Source: an uncultured Candidatus Saccharibacteria bacterium (lineage in GTDB: Bacteria; Patescibacteriota; Saccharimonadia; Saccharimonadales; Saccharimonadaceae). Taken from it: 5,955 nt of DNA. The notes beneath the pieces were generated by a model. It was not told the DNA's origin. It ran no database searches and worked only from the letters and a program-made list of their open reading frames with translations. This document shows, piece after piece, positions 5,132 to 5,955 of this stretch; positions within the stretch are counted from its first letter, which is position 1, and the number at the start of each line of letters is the position of its first letter. The translations under genes and the position numbers were made by a program. The DNA lies in NCBI GenBank assembly GCA_937974295.1, contig CALBWN010000003.1, positions 1 through 5,955 on the forward strand, given 5' to 3'.

Positions 5132-5955
5132 ATGCGGACGGCAATGGTGAAAAGTGTGCTCAGCGTCATGATGATAGCAGTCGGATGCCAGCTGATGGCT
5201 CCAGTGCCAGCTCAGGCTGCGGAGCGGGGGACAATCTCGGTCTATGTCAGTGACGAGAACCTCCCAAAGGTGGCTGACGACCATCTAAAGATGATTGATC
5301 GGCTCATTGTCCATTTTGGGCGTATTGCGGCCGATGGGCGCCTAACGCTTGATACACTGTCACACCTCAAGCAAGCAGCCACGCTGCAGCGGATTCGGGC
5401 GGTTAATCCGCGTATCTCCCTTATTCTCTCAATTGGTGGTGGCAATGATGCTGCGCGAAGTGAGTTCGATGCGATGGTGCGCCAAGCAAGTACCCGGCAG
5501 GCCTTTGTGAGCTCTGTGAAGGAGACGCTGCAGGCTCATCAATTGGATGGGGTGGATATCGACTGGGAATTTCCAAAGGGGAGTCAGCAGGCCGACTTGA
5601 TTGCTCTTTTACGCGAATTGCGCGCGGCAACGACCACCAGCGGACGCCAGCCGAGTATTTCGATGACGGGTGCACCAGCCAAGTGGTATGCTGAGCAAAA
5701 TAAGTTTGCTGAGTACCAGCAGTACCTTGACCAGATTGCGATCATGACGTATGACATGCGGGGGTTTGGCTCGTTCAAGACGCATGCTGGGCACCATGCT
5801 GGGCTCTATACCGCGCCGGATGACCCGCTTGACCAGAGTGCCAACTCGGCGGTGCAGCACTACCAAGCCCATGGTGCGCCAACAAACAAATTGATGATCG
5901 GGGCGGGGTGGTATAGCCGGCGGTTCACCTCGGTTGCTGATGTGAATCATGGCTT
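5132..5955 (+). CDS. Secreted glycoside hydrolase family 18 (chitinase-like), 3' end missing
   Basis: The frame is open from ATG 5132 to the window end, giving 274 complete codons with no stop. Residues 1-29 look like a signal peptide: Lys7 and Arg2, a hydrophobic stretch (8-23) and an AQA cleavage site before Ala30. Cys19 in AVGC is a poor lipobox, so a free secreted protein is preferred over a lipoprotein. The GH18 TIM barrel follows: the SxGG motif SIGGG at 100-104, the catalytic DGVDIDWE at 139-146 with acid/base Glu146 and helper Asp142/Asp144, and MTYD at 205-208 lining the active site. A strand-like KLMIGAGWYSRRF segment near the end matches the family's K-x-x-x-G-x-x-x-Y region. All residues needed for substrate-assisted hydrolysis of GlcNAc polymers are present, so it is probably active; chitin versus peptidoglycan-type or other GlcNAc glycans cannot be told. 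The usual His-Gly after MTYD(L/F) is Arg-Gly here. Any C-terminal binding domain would lie beyond the window. Confidence 0.92.
   Translation, partial: MRTAMVKSVLSVMMIAVGCQLMAPVPAQAAERGTISVYVSDENLPKVADDHLKMIDRLIVHFGRIAADGRLTLDTLSHLKQAATLQRIRAVNPRISLILSIGGGNDAARSEFDAMVRQASTRQAFVSSVKETLQAHQLDGVDIDWEFPKGSQQADLIALLRELRAATTTSGRQPSISMTGAPAKWYAEQNKFAEYQQYLDQIAIMTYDMRGFGSFKTHAGHHAGLYTAPDDPLDQSANSAVQHYQAHGAPTNKLMIGAGWYSRRFTSVADVNHG

Noticed and set aside
5144..5146. ATG at 5144 as the start of the GH18 gene
   Set aside because: The strong AAGGAGG at 5121-5127 is too far from it and well placed for ATG 5132.

Overview
The window holds five protein-coding genes, all on the + strand: the 3' part of a group I chaperonin gene (groEL, cut by the left edge), a CsoR-family metal-sensing repressor, a CopB-like (P1B-3) heavy-metal ATPase, a two-domain VanZ-RDD membrane protein, and the 5' part of a secreted glycoside hydrolase family 18 (chitinase-like) gene, cut by the right edge. 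The genes are tightly packed. No tRNA, rRNA, mobile element or CRISPR array was seen.

Organism: this is clearly bacterial, with the standard stop codons TAA and TAG in use. The group I GroEL with a Gly/Met tail, CsoR control, strong TTGACA -35 boxes, VanZ and RDD domains, and compact layout suggest a monoderm-like lineage. The unusual GroEL, with a small insertion and a small deletion relative to E. coli, and the mix of leaderless and Shine-Dalgarno-led genes would fit a Patescibacteria/CPR member such as Saccharibacteria. That placement is inference only. An actinobacterial or Chloroflexi-like source cannot be excluded without a tree.

Layout: groEL (3-1511) ends in a strong intrinsic terminator (1534-1562). 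A TTGACA promoter follows, with a perfect CsoR-type palindrome (1588-1604) between its -35 and -10 boxes. It drives csoR (1616-1894), apparently without a 5' leader, and then the metal ATPase (1954-3954), which has its own ribosome binding site. A second TTGACA promoter with an extended -10 (3971-4000) precedes the vanZ-rdd gene (4011-5051), again placed so that the transcript would start almost at the ATG. An 80-base gap with a weak promoter candidate and a strong ribosome binding site leads to the GH18 gene (5132 to the window end).

How it works together: csoR and the ATPase form a self-regulated metal-export operon. Metal binding to the repressor (site Cys33-His58-His62, a C-H-H variant of the usual C-H-C) should release the palindrome and induce the pump. 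The pump has a His-rich cytosolic N-terminus and a CPH membrane motif, which point to copper (Cu+/Cu2+) or silver. The last two genes concern the cell surface or outside and have no evident link to metal export. No wholly new system is visible. The points most worth checking are the C-H-H sensor, the leaderless starts, the hairpins around the ATPase start, and the GroEL indels.
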